The notes under the pieces are model-generated. The model ran no database searches. It was not told the origin of the DNA and worked only from the letters and a program-made list of their open reading frames with translations. A stretch of 64,000 nt of DNA, from NCBI RefSeq assembly GCF_012641275.1, contig NZ_JABAIA010000002.1, positions 1,736,001 to 1,800,000 of the forward strand, read 5' to 3'. This stretch comes from Chitinophaga varians. Lineage in GTDB: Bacteria; Bacteroidota; Bacteroidia; Chitinophagales; Chitinophagaceae. Positions 34,486 to 44,045 of the stretch are shown one piece after another (within the stretch, counting starts at the first letter, position 1; every line of letters starts with the position of its first letter). The translations under genes and the position numbers were made by a program.

Positions 34486-37400
34486 ATGGCCTTATCACAT
34501 ACAGGATTTTTCCTATTAAGAAGCCCGCTATACCCGGTGAACAGGTATCGTGACGTGTTGGAAGACAGCCTCCAGGAGCTGGCAGACAAGAACCCGCTGT
34601 TCCTGTACGCCCTTTGCATCGCCTCTGGCGACCTGCTCAAAGAGCTGGAGAGATTCCTCAGTGATCCGGCGTCCTTCAACAAGAAGAAGACCGACAAGCT
34701 GCGTAAATCGCTGTATAAATACTGGGTGCGCGCCTGCTCCCGCAGCACGCCCTATGGACTCTTCGCCGGTTGCACCACCGGCACCATCGGCGCTGATACC
34801 CAACTGCTGCTCAATGATATGAAAGACGCCTATCAATACGTGCGCCTCGATATGGACTACTATACCCGTATCTGTAATCATATCAGCCAGCAGCCGGACA
34901 TCAGCATGGCATTACGCTATTATCCCAATAACAGCATCTATAAAACCGGTGATAAATACCGCTACGCGGAATATACCATCAACAACAACAGGCGCAAATA
35001 CCTGCTCACCGCAGTGGAAGATTCGGTGTTTATGACCGCTATCATCCGGGAAGCCGCCGCCGGCCTGACGATCGCACAGATCGTACAGGTGATACACGAG
35101 CAAGACCCCTCCGTGACGGAAGAAGAAGCCACCGGCTTCGTCCGTGAACTGATAGAATCACAATTGCTCATCGCAGACACCGAGCCACGAATTACAGGTG
35201 AAGACAACCTGCAATCCCTCACAGACCGCCTTTTATCCATCCCCGAGGCCAGTACCTTCCGCGACGCGCTGCTTGCCCTGCAACAGCTGTTCCGGCAGCA
35301 GGACTTTGAACGCTCCCGCCTGGCCGCCATCCATCAACAGTGTGAAACCGCCTTCCCCGTCAGCATCCCCAAAGACCTGCTGCAAATAGACCTGTTCAAG
35401 ACCGCACAACAATGCCAGTTGAGCGAAACGCTGGTCAACGATATCCTGTCACAGGTACATAGCCTGATGGCGCTCTGCCTCGGCTATTCCAAAGGACAAT
35501 CGGAAATGTCGTCTTTCATGACACGTTTCATGGAACGCTATGAATCACAGGAAGTGCCGCTCAACCTGGTACTGGACGGTGAAACAGGCATCGGCTACGG
35601 CGCCGCTATCGAAAACACCGTGCACGCCCCCTTTGTGGAAGATGTGGCCGGCGCGCCTGCCAGCGAAAACCAGACCGTGAACTGGTCGCCGCTGCAACAA
35701 CTCGGCCTCGACAAATACGAACAGTTTTTACAACAGGACCTCTCGGAAGTGGCCATCACCGACGAAGACCTGCAAAAACTCGGCGATCCCGAAACGGTGA
35801 ATATGGCCCGCAGCTGCTACCTCTTCGGCAGCCTGCTGGGACCTTCCGCCGAAGCGGCCGATAAAGGCGACTACCGCTTTGCCCTCAACTCCATGGGCGG
35901 TCCGTCTGCTGCCAACCTGCTCGGCCGCTTCTGCAACGGCGACGAAGTGCTGACAGAAAAAGTGAAAGCCATCCTCGATGAAGAAGCCGCCGCTTACCCC
36001 GACCTGGTCATCGCGGAAGTAGTGCACTTCCCCGAAGCCCGCGCGGCCAATGTGCTGATAAGGCCCACCCTGCGCCCTTATGAGATACCCTATATCGGCG
36101 TGGCCGGCACACCGGAAGAATTCCGCATACCGGTGGCCGATATCATGGTGTCTGTCAGACAGAATGAAGTGGTCCTTAGAAGCAAACGGCTCAACAAACG
36201 CATATTGCCCCGTCTGAGCTCCGCACATAACTACGGTTACAACAGCCTGCCCATCTACAAATTCCTGTGCGATCTGCAACATCAGTCGCTGATCTCCTTC
36301 CTGCACTGGGACTGGGGCGTGTTCGCCAACCGCAAACGCCTGCCACGCGTGGTGTATAAAAACATCATTCTCAGCAGGGCCATGTGGACGCTCACCGCCA
36401 AAGAGGTGGAACACCTGGGCGATGACGCCGCAGCAAACCAGCGTTTCATTGATCAGTACCGTGAACAGCAGAAAATGCCGGACAAGGTATTGCTCGCCGA
36501 AGCAGACAATGAGCTGTTGCTGGACCTCACCGCGCCTGCCGCTGTGGGACTGCTCATCGACCATGTGAAGAAAATGTCGTCCGTAAAACTGAAGGAATGT
36601 CTGCTGGCCGAAGAAAGCGGTATCGTACGGGACATCCACAACGGCGAATACGCCCATGAAGTACTGATACCCATGCGTAGCGTGCCCGTGGCGGAAAAAG
36701 CGGGTGACAAGCCCCGGCCCGCCACTGCGGCGGCAGCGCCGGCAGCTTTGCCGGAACGCAGTTTTGCCCCCGGCAGTGAATGGCTATACGTAAAAGTATA
36801 TTGCGGTTTCCGTGTGGCGGAAGAACTGCTGGCCACCTGGTTTGCGGAACAATTGCCGCAATGGCAGGAAGATGGCCTGTTTGAAGATTTCTTCTTCCTC
36901 CGCTACGGCGATCCCCTGCCACATATCCGCCTCCGCTTCCGCAACCGCCATCGTCCCGGTAATAATGATGAGATCCTGCACCGCATCCAGACCGGACTAC
37001 AGCCAATGGTGGACAACGGGCAGGTGTCTAAAATCCAATGCGATACCTATATTCGTGAGATAGAACGCTACGGCGCCGCAACGATAGAGATCAGCGAACA
37101 GCTTTTCAGCGCCGACAGCCTCGCCGTACTGGGCGTGGTGAACATGCTGGAAGGCGCAGAAGGAGAGAGCTACCGCTGGCGCATGGCCCTGCGGGGAACA
37201 GATATGCTGCTGGAAGATTTCGGTCTCACGCCAACAGAACGCAAACAACTGCTGGCTGGCCTGCGCGAAGGTTTTGCGTCCGAATTCGGCGGTGCCAAAG
37301 TACAGCACAAGCCACTCAACGACAAATACCGTAAGCACCAGCAGGAAATCGCTTCTTTCCTGCGCGCCGAAAATGATGAGGCCAACGAAATAGCAGAAGC

Positions 37401-37626
37401 AGTGGAGTTCTTCCGTCAACGGTCGGCCGTCACCGCCCCGCTGGCAAAGCAGATACGGCAGCATTACCAGAACGACAACCGCTACTTCGATATCCTGGCC
37501 AGCCATATTCATATGTTCCTCAACAGGATATTTGTGGCCAAACAACGCAAACACGAAATGGTGATCTATCATTTCCTGGAGAAATATTATTTATCACAAC
37601 TGGCGATGGAAGCAACACTGAAATAA
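34486..37626 (+). CDS. lanB: Lantibiotic dehydratase LanB (full length)
   Basis: A 1046-residue protein. The N-terminal glutamylation domain (residues about 1-740) has the usual FLLRSPLYPV start and ACSRSTPYGLFAGCT at residues about 83-96. The C-terminal glutamate-elimination domain (SpaB_C type, residues about 765-1040) has DFFFLRYGDPLPHIRLRF. It dehydrates Ser/Thr of the precursors using glutamyl-tRNA. Both halves are present, so this is not a split-LanB cluster. It abuts the ABC gene with no gap (stop 37624-37626, start 37627). Confidence 0.94.
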   Translation: MALSHTGFFLLRSPLYPVNRYRDVLEDSLQELADKNPLFLYALCIASGDLLKELERFLSDPASFNKKKTDKLRKSLYKYWVRACSRSTPYGLFAGCTTGTIGADTQLLLNDMKDAYQYVRLDMDYYTRICNHISQQPDISMALRYYPNNSIYKTGDKYRYAEYTINNNRRKYLLTAVEDSVFMTAIIREAAAGLTIAQIVQVIHEQDPSVTEEEATGFVRELIESQLLIADTEPRITGEDNLQSLTDRLLSIPEASTFRDALLALQQLFRQQDFERSRLAAIHQQCETAFPVSIPKDLLQIDLFKTAQQCQLSETLVNDILSQVHSLMALCLGYSKGQSEMSSFMTRFMERYESQEVPLNLVLDGETGIGYGAAIENTVHAPFVEDVAGAPASENQTVNWSPLQQLGLDKYEQFLQQDLSEVAITDEDLQKLGDPETVNMARSCYLFGSLLGPSAEAADKGDYRFALNSMGGPSAANLLGRFCNGDEVLTEKVKAILDEEAAAYPDLVIAEVVHFPEARAANVLIRPTLRPYEIPYIGVAGTPEEFRIPVADIMVSVRQNEVVLRSKRLNKRILPRLSSAHNYGYNSLPIYKFLCDLQHQSLISFLHWDWGVFANRKRLPRVVYKNIILSRAMWTLTAKEVEHLGDDAAANQRFIDQYREQQKMPDKVLLAEADNELLLDLTAPAAVGLLIDHVKKMSSVKLKECLLAEESGIVRDIHNGEYAHEVLIPMRSVPVAEKAGDKPRPATAAAAPAALPERSFAPGSEWLYVKVYCGFRVAEELLATWFAEQLPQWQEDGLFEDFFFLRYGDPLPHIRLRFRNRHRPGNNDEILHRIQTGLQPMVDNGQVSKIQCDTYIREIERYGAATIEISEQLFSADSLAVLGVVNMLEGAEGESYRWRMALRGTDMLLEDFGLTPTERKQLLAGLREGFASEFGGAKVQHKPLNDKYRKHQQEIASFLRAENDEANEIAEAVEFFRQRSAVTAPLAKQIRQHYQNDNRYFDILASHIHMFLNRIFVAKQRKHEMVIYHFLEKYYLSQLAMEATLK

Positions 37627-39825
37627 ATGGCTTTTACTACTTACAGACAACTGGACGCGATGGACTGCGGGCCTACCTGCCTGCGGATGGTGGCCAAACA
37701 CTACGGCCGCGAATATCCGCTCGACTACCTGCGCGAACTGGCCAGCATCACCCGGGAAGGCGTAAGCCTGCTCGGTATCAGTGAAGCCGCAGAAAAAATC
37801 GGGTTCCGCACCAACGCCGTGAAGATCACTTTCGAACAACTGGATGAAAATGTGGAACTGCCCTGTATCCTGCACTGGAACCAACAACACTTCGTGGTGT
37901 TGCCGCCGCAGGACTATAACCGGCACAATCCCAAAGACAAAATACTGGTGGCAGATCCGGGCCATGGCCTTGTCAAGGTGGACAAAGACACCTTCCTCCA
38001 CTGCTGGCAGGGCAAACAGACCCATGGCATAGTACTGATGCTGGAGCCGGGAGAGCAGTTCCACCGGCAACAGGCGCCGGAACGCGCAGCCACCGGCTTC
38101 CGCTTCCTGTTCAGCTACCTGCGCCCGTACCGCAAATACGTGGTGCAGCTGTTCCTGGGCCTGATACTGGCCAGCCTCCTGTCGCTCATTATGCCCTTCC
38201 TCACACAGAGCCTGGTGGACTATGGCATCAACCGCCACAATGTACATTTCGTATACCTGGTGCTGATATCCCAACTGGTGCTGTTTGCCGGCTCCACGGC
38301 CATTGAGATGATCCGAAGCTGGATACTGCTGCATATGAACAGCCGTATCAATATCAATATCATCTCCGATTTTCTGATCAAACTGATGAAACTGCCGATC
38401 CGCTTTTTCGACAGTAAGATGATCGGGGATATCCACCAGCGCATCGGCGACCATACCCGTATCCAGACTTTCCTCACAGGGACTACCCTGTCAACCTTGT
38501 TCTCTTTCGTGAACCTGCTGGTGTTTACCGCGGTACTGGCGGTGTACAGTATGAAAATACTGCTGGTGTTCGTGTTGTTCAGCGCAGCGGCCATTACCTG
38601 GATCTTCTTTTTCCTGCGCCGCCGTAAAGCGCTGGACTACCGGCGCTTCCAGCGTATGAGCGACAATGAGAACGTGCTCTTTGAGCTCATCACCGGTATG
38701 CAGGAAATTAAACTCAACAACTGTGAAACAGCCCGGCGCTGGGAATGGGAGCATGTACAAGCCGGCCTGTACCGGATCAACGTCAAAAGCCTCGCGCTGG
38801 GACAGTACCAGCAAATAGGCTCCGTTTTCTTCAATCAGCTGAAAAACATCCTGATTTCGTTTATCAGTGCCCGTGAGGTGATGAATGGAAACCTCACCCT
38901 CGGTATGATGCTGTCTGTAAGCTACATCATCGGACAGATGAACAGCCCGCTGGACCAGCTGTTGACTTTTATCCAGTCCGCCCAGGACGCCAAAATGAGC
39001 CTGGACAGGTTGGGAGAGATACACAACCGTCCGGAGGAGGAAACGCGCGACCTGGTGATACCGCCGCCATCACAGTCTGAGGGCAAAGGTGATATCGTGC
39101 TCGAAAATGTCTCTTTTCAATACGGCGGCGCAAGATCGCCATTCGTATTGCAGGATATCAACCTCGTTGTGCCGGAAGGAAAAGTGACGGCCATTGTAGG
39201 CACCAGCGGCAGCGGCAAAACAACGCTCATGAAACTGCTGCTGCAGTTTTATGAGCCTACCGGCGGACAGATAAAAGTAGGAGAGCATGACCTGCTGGAC
39301 TTATCACCCAAATGGTGGCGCCGTCAATGCGGCAACGTGATGCAGGACGGGTTCATCTTCTCCGGCACCATCGCCAAAAACATCGCCATCAGCGATGAGA
39401 CCATTAACAACGAAAAACTGGTGCATGCCGCTGAAATGGCGAACATCCGTCATTTTATAGAAGACCTGCCGCTGGGCTACCAGACCAAAATAGGTAATGC
39501 CGGCAACGGCATCAGCGCGGGCCAGAAACAAAGAATACAGATTGCGCGCGCCATCTACAAAAATCCGCATTACCTGTTCTTCGATGAAGCTACCAGCGCG
39601 CTCGACGCCAACAACGAACGGGTGATCATGGACAACCTGGATCAGTTCTTCCGTGGCAAGACGGTAGTGGTGATCGCCCACCGCCTCAGCACCGTGAAAA
39701 ATGCTGACCAGATCATTGTGCTGGACCGGGGCCGCATCGTGGAAACCGGCAACCACGCCACATTGACCGCACGGAAGGGCAATTATTATGAACTGGTAAA
39801 AAATCAACTGGAACTGGGAGGATAA
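37627..39825 (+). CDS. lanT: C39 peptidase-containing ABC exporter
   Basis: A 732-residue exporter. The N-terminal C39 peptidase has Gln8, catalytic Cys14 (DCGPTC), His88 (QQHFVV) and Asp110 (VADPGHG), so it should cut leaders after Gly-Gly. A six-helix membrane domain (residues about 160-450) is followed by the nucleotide-binding domain with Walker A GTSGSGKTT near residue 525, signature ISAGQKQRIQIARA, and Walker B YLFFDEATSALDA. It removes leaders and exports the modified peptides across the inner membrane. Located immediately after lanB. Confidence 0.94.
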   Translation: MAFTTYRQLDAMDCGPTCLRMVAKHYGREYPLDYLRELASITREGVSLLGISEAAEKIGFRTNAVKITFEQLDENVELPCILHWNQQHFVVLPPQDYNRHNPKDKILVADPGHGLVKVDKDTFLHCWQGKQTHGIVLMLEPGEQFHRQQAPERAATGFRFLFSYLRPYRKYVVQLFLGLILASLLSLIMPFLTQSLVDYGINRHNVHFVYLVLISQLVLFAGSTAIEMIRSWILLHMNSRININIISDFLIKLMKLPIRFFDSKMIGDIHQRIGDHTRIQTFLTGTTLSTLFSFVNLLVFTAVLAVYSMKILLVFVLFSAAAITWIFFFLRRRKALDYRRFQRMSDNENVLFELITGMQEIKLNNCETARRWEWEHVQAGLYRINVKSLALGQYQQIGSVFFNQLKNILISFISAREVMNGNLTLGMMLSVSYIIGQMNSPLDQLLTFIQSAQDAKMSLDRLGEIHNRPEEETRDLVIPPPSQSEGKGDIVLENVSFQYGGARSPFVLQDINLVVPEGKVTAIVGTSGSGKTTLMKLLLQFYEPTGGQIKVGEHDLLDLSPKWWRRQCGNVMQDGFIFSGTIAKNIAISDETINNEKLVHAAEMANIRHFIEDLPLGYQTKIGNAGNGISAGQKQRIQIARAIYKNPHYLFFDEATSALDANNERVIMDNLDQFFRGKTVVVIAHRLSTVKNADQIIVLDRGRIVETGNHATLTARKGNYYELVKNQLELGG

Positions 39826-39830
39826 ATGTT

Positions 39831-40379
39831 ATGCCGGAAAACAAACCGATTAAACGTATTAACGGCCATACACTGCATTCCTCCCTCACCGAGGTGAGGA
39901 GCGAGGAGGTACAGGAAATTATGGGCAAGATGCCGCCGTGGATGGTCCGCAGCGGTATCACACTGATCGCCGTAGCGGTGGTGCTGGCCCTCATCGGGGC
40001 CTGGTTCTTCCGTTATCCGGACGTACTGCCGATGCCTGTCAGGGTAACGCCGCAGCAACAGTCGTTCCTGGTGAAAGGATATATCCCCGCCGCCGATGCG
40101 TGGCGGGTGAAAGCCGGTCAACAGGTAATGCTGCGCCTCACGGCCTACCCGTCAGACACCTACGGCCTGCTTCCCGGCACCGTGATGGCCGACGCTGTCG
40201 CGGAAACAGACAGCAGCTTCCTGGTGGAAGTAAAGCTCACACAAGGCATGTTGTCTACCGCCGGTAAACAGATCCCACGGCAACCGGTACTGACAGGAAC
40301 GGCTGAAATTATGACAGATGATAAAAGCCTGTTGCAAAGAATTTTAGGAAAGGCCCTGGCGCCCCTGATGGCGGATTAA
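39831..40379 (+). CDS. Short HlyD-like exporter adaptor
   Basis: A 182-residue protein with one transmembrane helix (residues about 37-59, starting PPWMVRSGITLIAVA) and a periplasmic part of about 120 residues resembling only the beta-barrel region of HlyD adaptors (VKAGQQVMLRLTAYPSDTYG, LLPGTVMADAVA). The lipoyl domain and coiled-coil hairpin that reach TolC in ordinary adaptors are missing. It lies 5 bp after the ABC exporter and is probably its partner. No TolC gene accompanies it. Confidence 0.75.
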   Translation: MPENKPIKRINGHTLHSSLTEVRSEEVQEIMGKMPPWMVRSGITLIAVAVVLALIGAWFFRYPDVLPMPVRVTPQQQSFLVKGYIPAADAWRVKAGQQVMLRLTAYPSDTYGLLPGTVMADAVAETDSSFLVEVKLTQGMLSTAGKQIPRQPVLTGTAEIMTDDKSLLQRILGKALAPLMAD

Positions 40380-40393
40380 TCCGCCATCAGGGG
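40362..40393 (+). terminator. Hairpin at end of lanthipeptide operon
   Basis: A perfect 14-bp stem (40362-40375 with 40380-40393) with a four-base loop. The TAA stop codon of the adaptor gene (40377-40379) is in the loop. No T run follows, so rho-independent termination is only likely, not certain. Confidence 0.6.
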
Positions 40394-40469
40394 GCGTTTA
40401 GCCGTTGTTGTATATGTTTTGTAGATAGATGTTTTTCTCCGCTTGTAGATGTCATGTAGCCCCTGAAAA

Positions 40470-40501
40470 TTGCCGTAAATCCCTAAAGTTTGTCATCTTT
40501 G
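40470..40501 (+). promoter_or_regulatory. Candidate promoter of WG-repeat genes
   Basis: TTG (40470-40472), 21 nt, then CATCTTTG (40494-40501) is one base from TAnnTTTG. It lies 28 bp before the first WG gene and beyond the hairpin that ends the lanthipeptide operon, which suggests separate transcription. Confidence 0.4.
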
Positions 40502-40528
40502 TGCCTGTTTTAACCACACCCTGACAGG

Positions 40529-41731
40529 ATGAAGAACATCGTTTTATTGATTGCATGTTGTCTGTTTGCCAAAGCAGCTGTTGCCCAACAACCTCTTATT
40601 GCCTTTGTTCCCGATAAAGATATCCGTGATATCGGCCTGTTTTCAGAAGGCCTTGCCTGGGCGCTGACACCCGGCGGAAGCTATGGTTATATAGATACCA
40701 CCGGTAAAATGGTCATCAGGCCGCAATTCCGTGAAGCCGGCACCTTCCGCGAAGGATTGGCCATCGTAGGCCAGTCAGTGAACGGCACTATCCGCTATGG
40801 GTACGTCAACCGGCAGGGGCGCCTGGTGGTGCCCTGCCAGTATGAAGATGCCTACGACTTCTCTTGCGGACGGGCGGCCGTCAGAAAAAATGATGTCTGG
40901 GAGTATATCGACCGTCAGGGGAAAACGGCCCTGGGCCCTGCGTTTATCCGTATAGACTCCATCATCGATAAAACCTACGGTGGCGCCTATACCGAAATAA
41001 AAGCCCGGCCGCTTTCATTTCATAACGGCCGTCTGCTGGTAAGAAAAGGAAAACTGCATGGCTTTGTGGATACTGCCGGTCATTGGGTGATTCCCCCTGC
41101 CTATGCCTGGGCCCGTGAGTTTTCTGATGGTGTGGCCGTGGTAGCCGGAAAGGAAATACAGCAGGACAGTATGCCCGGCAATAGTGAGCTGGCGCAGTTA
41201 TACAATAAATTACCCGCCGGGGGACCGGAATATACCACCCTGGTCATCGACAGTACCGGTAAACCGCTCTTCACCACAGCCGTAAAGGGACTGGAAGAAT
41301 TTGTTGACGGGGCAGCCCTCTTCTACCAGGACGATAAATGGGGGCTGATGGATAAAAAAGGAAATTTTCTGATAGCGCCCACCTTTGCTGACCAGCCTTA
41401 CCCTGTCTCCTGCGGTGTATTTTTTACTCAGGTAAATGGTAACGCGGAGGGTAACCGTGACGGCTATCTGCAGATATACAATACCACCGGGCAATCCACC
41501 GGCAAAACACCGCTCTGCAATGCCGAAGGCCATTGTATATATGACTCCCATCGTGCTTTCTTTGCCGGCCTGATGGCGGTACAGGTGGAAGATAAATGGG
41601 GCTTTGTAGACACCACCGGAAAAATGGTGATACCTCCGGTCTATAAAAAAATATCGGATTTTGCCGAAAGTCATGCGGCCGTGAAAACCGCAGACGGAAC
41701 CCTGCAGGTACTGCGTAACCCTGTTAAATAA
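40529..41731 (+). CDS. Exported WG-repeat protein 1
   Basis: A 400-residue protein with a signal peptide (cleavage after AVAQ, about residue 20). The rest is WG repeats (SYGYIDTTGKMVI, RYGYVNRQGRLVV, KWGLMDKKGNFLI, KWGFVDTTGKMVI), each about 35-60 residues. WG-repeat proteins are thought to mediate protein contacts; enzymatic activity is not expected. It begins a run of three WG genes. Location is likely periplasmic or surface. No link to the lanthipeptide cluster beyond proximity. Confidence 0.85.
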   Translation: MKNIVLLIACCLFAKAAVAQQPLIAFVPDKDIRDIGLFSEGLAWALTPGGSYGYIDTTGKMVIRPQFREAGTFREGLAIVGQSVNGTIRYGYVNRQGRLVVPCQYEDAYDFSCGRAAVRKNDVWEYIDRQGKTALGPAFIRIDSIIDKTYGGAYTEIKARPLSFHNGRLLVRKGKLHGFVDTAGHWVIPPAYAWAREFSDGVAVVAGKEIQQDSMPGNSELAQLYNKLPAGGPEYTTLVIDSTGKPLFTTAVKGLEEFVDGAALFYQDDKWGLMDKKGNFLIAPTFADQPYPVSCGVFFTQVNGNAEGNRDGYLQIYNTTGQSTGKTPLCNAEGHCIYDSHRAFFAGLMAVQVEDKWGFVDTTGKMVIPPVYKKISDFAESHAAVKTADGTLQVLRNPVK

Positions 41732-41753
41732 TGATCAGAAACCCATCGATGAT

Positions 41754-44045
41754 ATGAAGCAAAAAACATTTGTCGCCCGATTCACCGGAAGCCTGCTCCT
41801 GTTGACCAGCACTGCTTTTGCGCAAGCACCGCAAACAGCCGGTTACCTTGACCACTTTGAGGGGGAATTTGCCAAAATACTGGTCAATGGCCACCAGCAA
41901 TTGCTGCACCGCAGCGGTAAAGTAGTGGTGGACAAGCTGGAACAGGTCAGCTACTACCAGATCGCATCGGTAGTGAAGAACGGCGCTTATGGCGCCATTA
42001 ACCGGAAGGGTGATATCATTGCCCCGTTCCGTTACGATGCCGTGCGCGTGTTGGGTGAAAATAAAAAAGACAGTCCGGAAGAAAACTACTGCCTGGTCAC
42101 CGTTAAGCAGCAGGGTAAGATGGGAGCGGTGGACAGCCTTGGCAATGTGCTGTGCCAGCCTGAATACAGTAATATCGATGTCCTGACCCCCAAGGTATTC
42201 AGCATAAAGAAAAACGGGTTGTATGGCTGGTGCGATATGAAAACCGGCAAAGTGTTGCAGGAGCCGAAGTATGAAGACGTATCTCCCGCGTATGTGCCGG
42301 ACCATGCCATCCTGGTAAAATCACAAGGCAAATTCGGACTGGCGCTGGAAGACGGCACGGTGCTGGTGCCGCCAAAGTACGAGCGTTTTATCGGTTGGAA
42401 CAATGGCGGGCAGCTGTTCAGCTATTATGTGCCTGGCGGAAAATGCGGCCTGATGGACCGTCAGGGGAAAGTGCTGACGCCTGCCGTGTATGACGATATC
42501 GCGGAAGGCCCTTCAGACAAACTGGTGGCAGTAACGCAGCAGGGTAAGATTGGCCTGCTGGAGGTAGCAACCGGCAAACTTACAGTGCCGTTACAGTATT
42601 CAAAGGTGTCCCGCATGGGGCCACTCTTCCAGGTATGGAAAGGAGCGCTTTGCGGCCTGACGGATACCACCGGTAAAGAGGTGGTCCCTGTAGCCCATAC
42701 AGAAATCCGCATGTACGATAGCAAAGGCAGCAGCGTTTTGGGCGCCTTGCCTTTGCCATTGACCTACACGCCGCCTTATTATGTAGTGGCCAAAAAAGGC
42801 GATGCCGCCGGCTTTTTTGACGTATCCGGCAAACAGCTGATGCCATACGGCTACACGGATATCGGCGTACTGCCGATCAACGATAAAGTATATGTTGTAC
42901 CCGTTAAGGACGCTCAATGCGGCGTGGCTGATTTCTCCGGTAAATTGCTGATACCGGTGCGGTTCGATGGACTGGCTGTCAAATACGGTATGAGCAACTA
43001 TGACGACGATGCCGCCGGCCAGGAGAAAAATAATTTCATCAGCGTGATGAAAGGAGAGAAAACAGGACTGTTTAACATCGCTACCGGCCAACTGGTGATT
43101 CCTGCGGAGTACACCGAAATCCGCTGGCAGAATGCAGACATGCTCCGTCTCGAACAGGGCGATAGCACTGCCCTCGCTGACAAGACTGGCAAGATAATCC
43201 GTCCGCTTACGCGATACGGTGCTTTCGATGCGGTAAGCCCGCAGCTTATAGTGGAAAGACGTTATACTGATGATAACGGCGTTACGTTGCTTATCAATAA
43301 AGCCGGGCAGATATTATATCAGAATAAATCCTGGGAATTTACAGCTTCCTCCTATAATCGCCTGCTGGTACCGGATTTCGACAAAACAAGACCTTTGCAG
43401 TTCAACAGTGGATTGCTGAAGGTAAGGGCCGATGCGCGTGAAAATCAGTTTGTGGACAGCACCGGTAAACTGGTAGTGTTCGACGAATATTCCTACGTGG
43501 GCGATTTCAGCAACGGACTGGCAGTGGCCCTCAATCAGGAAAAACGGGTGGGCATCATCAATGTCAACAAAAAGGTAGTATACCCGTTGGTGTTAGATGA
43601 CATGGCCCCGGCAGATAATGAGCTGATACAAATGAAACAAGGCGGTAAAGTAGGACTGCTGCGTAAAGATGGTACGGTGTTGCTGCCGCTGGAATATGAA
43701 GATATCAGCAAAATTTATGACACGTCGCTGTACATCGTGACCCGCAACGGTAAAAAAGGAGTGCTGAATGCTGCCGGGAAAGAGTTGCTGCCGGCAGCTT
43801 ATGATGATATCCGCTATAACAAAGATGTGAATTTTTTTGATGTTGCCAAAGATGGTAAAGGCGGTGTAGTGGCTGTTGATGGCACTGCCATCATTCCACC
43901 GGTGTATGATGACCTGGAACAGAATCAGGACTGGGGAACGAACTCCCGGTTCCCGGTGCTGGTAAAACAGGGTGAATGGTATTTGTATCTGGATGAACAG
44001 GGAAAACCTTTGCCCTGGCGTTCTAAAAAGAAGAAAGGGTTATGA
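41754..44045 (+). CDS. Exported WG-repeat protein 2
   Basis: A 763-residue protein with a signal peptide (cleavage after AFAQ, about residue 24) and about a dozen or more WG-type repeats along its length (AYGAINRKGDII, LYGWCDMKTGKVL, KCGLMDRQGKVLT, KKGVLNAAGKELL). It starts 22 bp after the previous gene and overlaps the next by four bases (ATGA), so the three are translationally linked. Function unknown; a scaffold or binding role is inferred from the family. Confidence 0.85.
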   Translation: MKQKTFVARFTGSLLLLTSTAFAQAPQTAGYLDHFEGEFAKILVNGHQQLLHRSGKVVVDKLEQVSYYQIASVVKNGAYGAINRKGDIIAPFRYDAVRVLGENKKDSPEENYCLVTVKQQGKMGAVDSLGNVLCQPEYSNIDVLTPKVFSIKKNGLYGWCDMKTGKVLQEPKYEDVSPAYVPDHAILVKSQGKFGLALEDGTVLVPPKYERFIGWNNGGQLFSYYVPGGKCGLMDRQGKVLTPAVYDDIAEGPSDKLVAVTQQGKIGLLEVATGKLTVPLQYSKVSRMGPLFQVWKGALCGLTDTTGKEVVPVAHTEIRMYDSKGSSVLGALPLPLTYTPPYYVVAKKGDAAGFFDVSGKQLMPYGYTDIGVLPINDKVYVVPVKDAQCGVADFSGKLLIPVRFDGLAVKYGMSNYDDDAAGQEKNNFISVMKGEKTGLFNIATGQLVIPAEYTEIRWQNADMLRLEQGDSTALADKTGKIIRPLTRYGAFDAVSPQLIVERRYTDDNGVTLLINKAGQILYQNKSWEFTASSYNRLLVPDFDKTRPLQFNSGLLKVRADARENQFVDSTGKLVVFDEYSYVGDFSNGLAVALNQEKRVGIINVNKKVVYPLVLDDMAPADNELIQMKQGGKVGLLRKDGTVLLPLEYEDISKIYDTSLYIVTRNGKKGVLNAAGKELLPAAYDDIRYNKDVNFFDVAKDGKGGVVAVDGTAIIPPVYDDLEQNQDWGTNSRFPVLVKQGEWYLYLDEQGKPLPWRSKKKKGL

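Noticed and set aside
35728..36657. Open frame of about 309 codons opposite lanB
   Set aside because: Fully antisense to lanB, with His/Gly/Val-rich composition and no motif.
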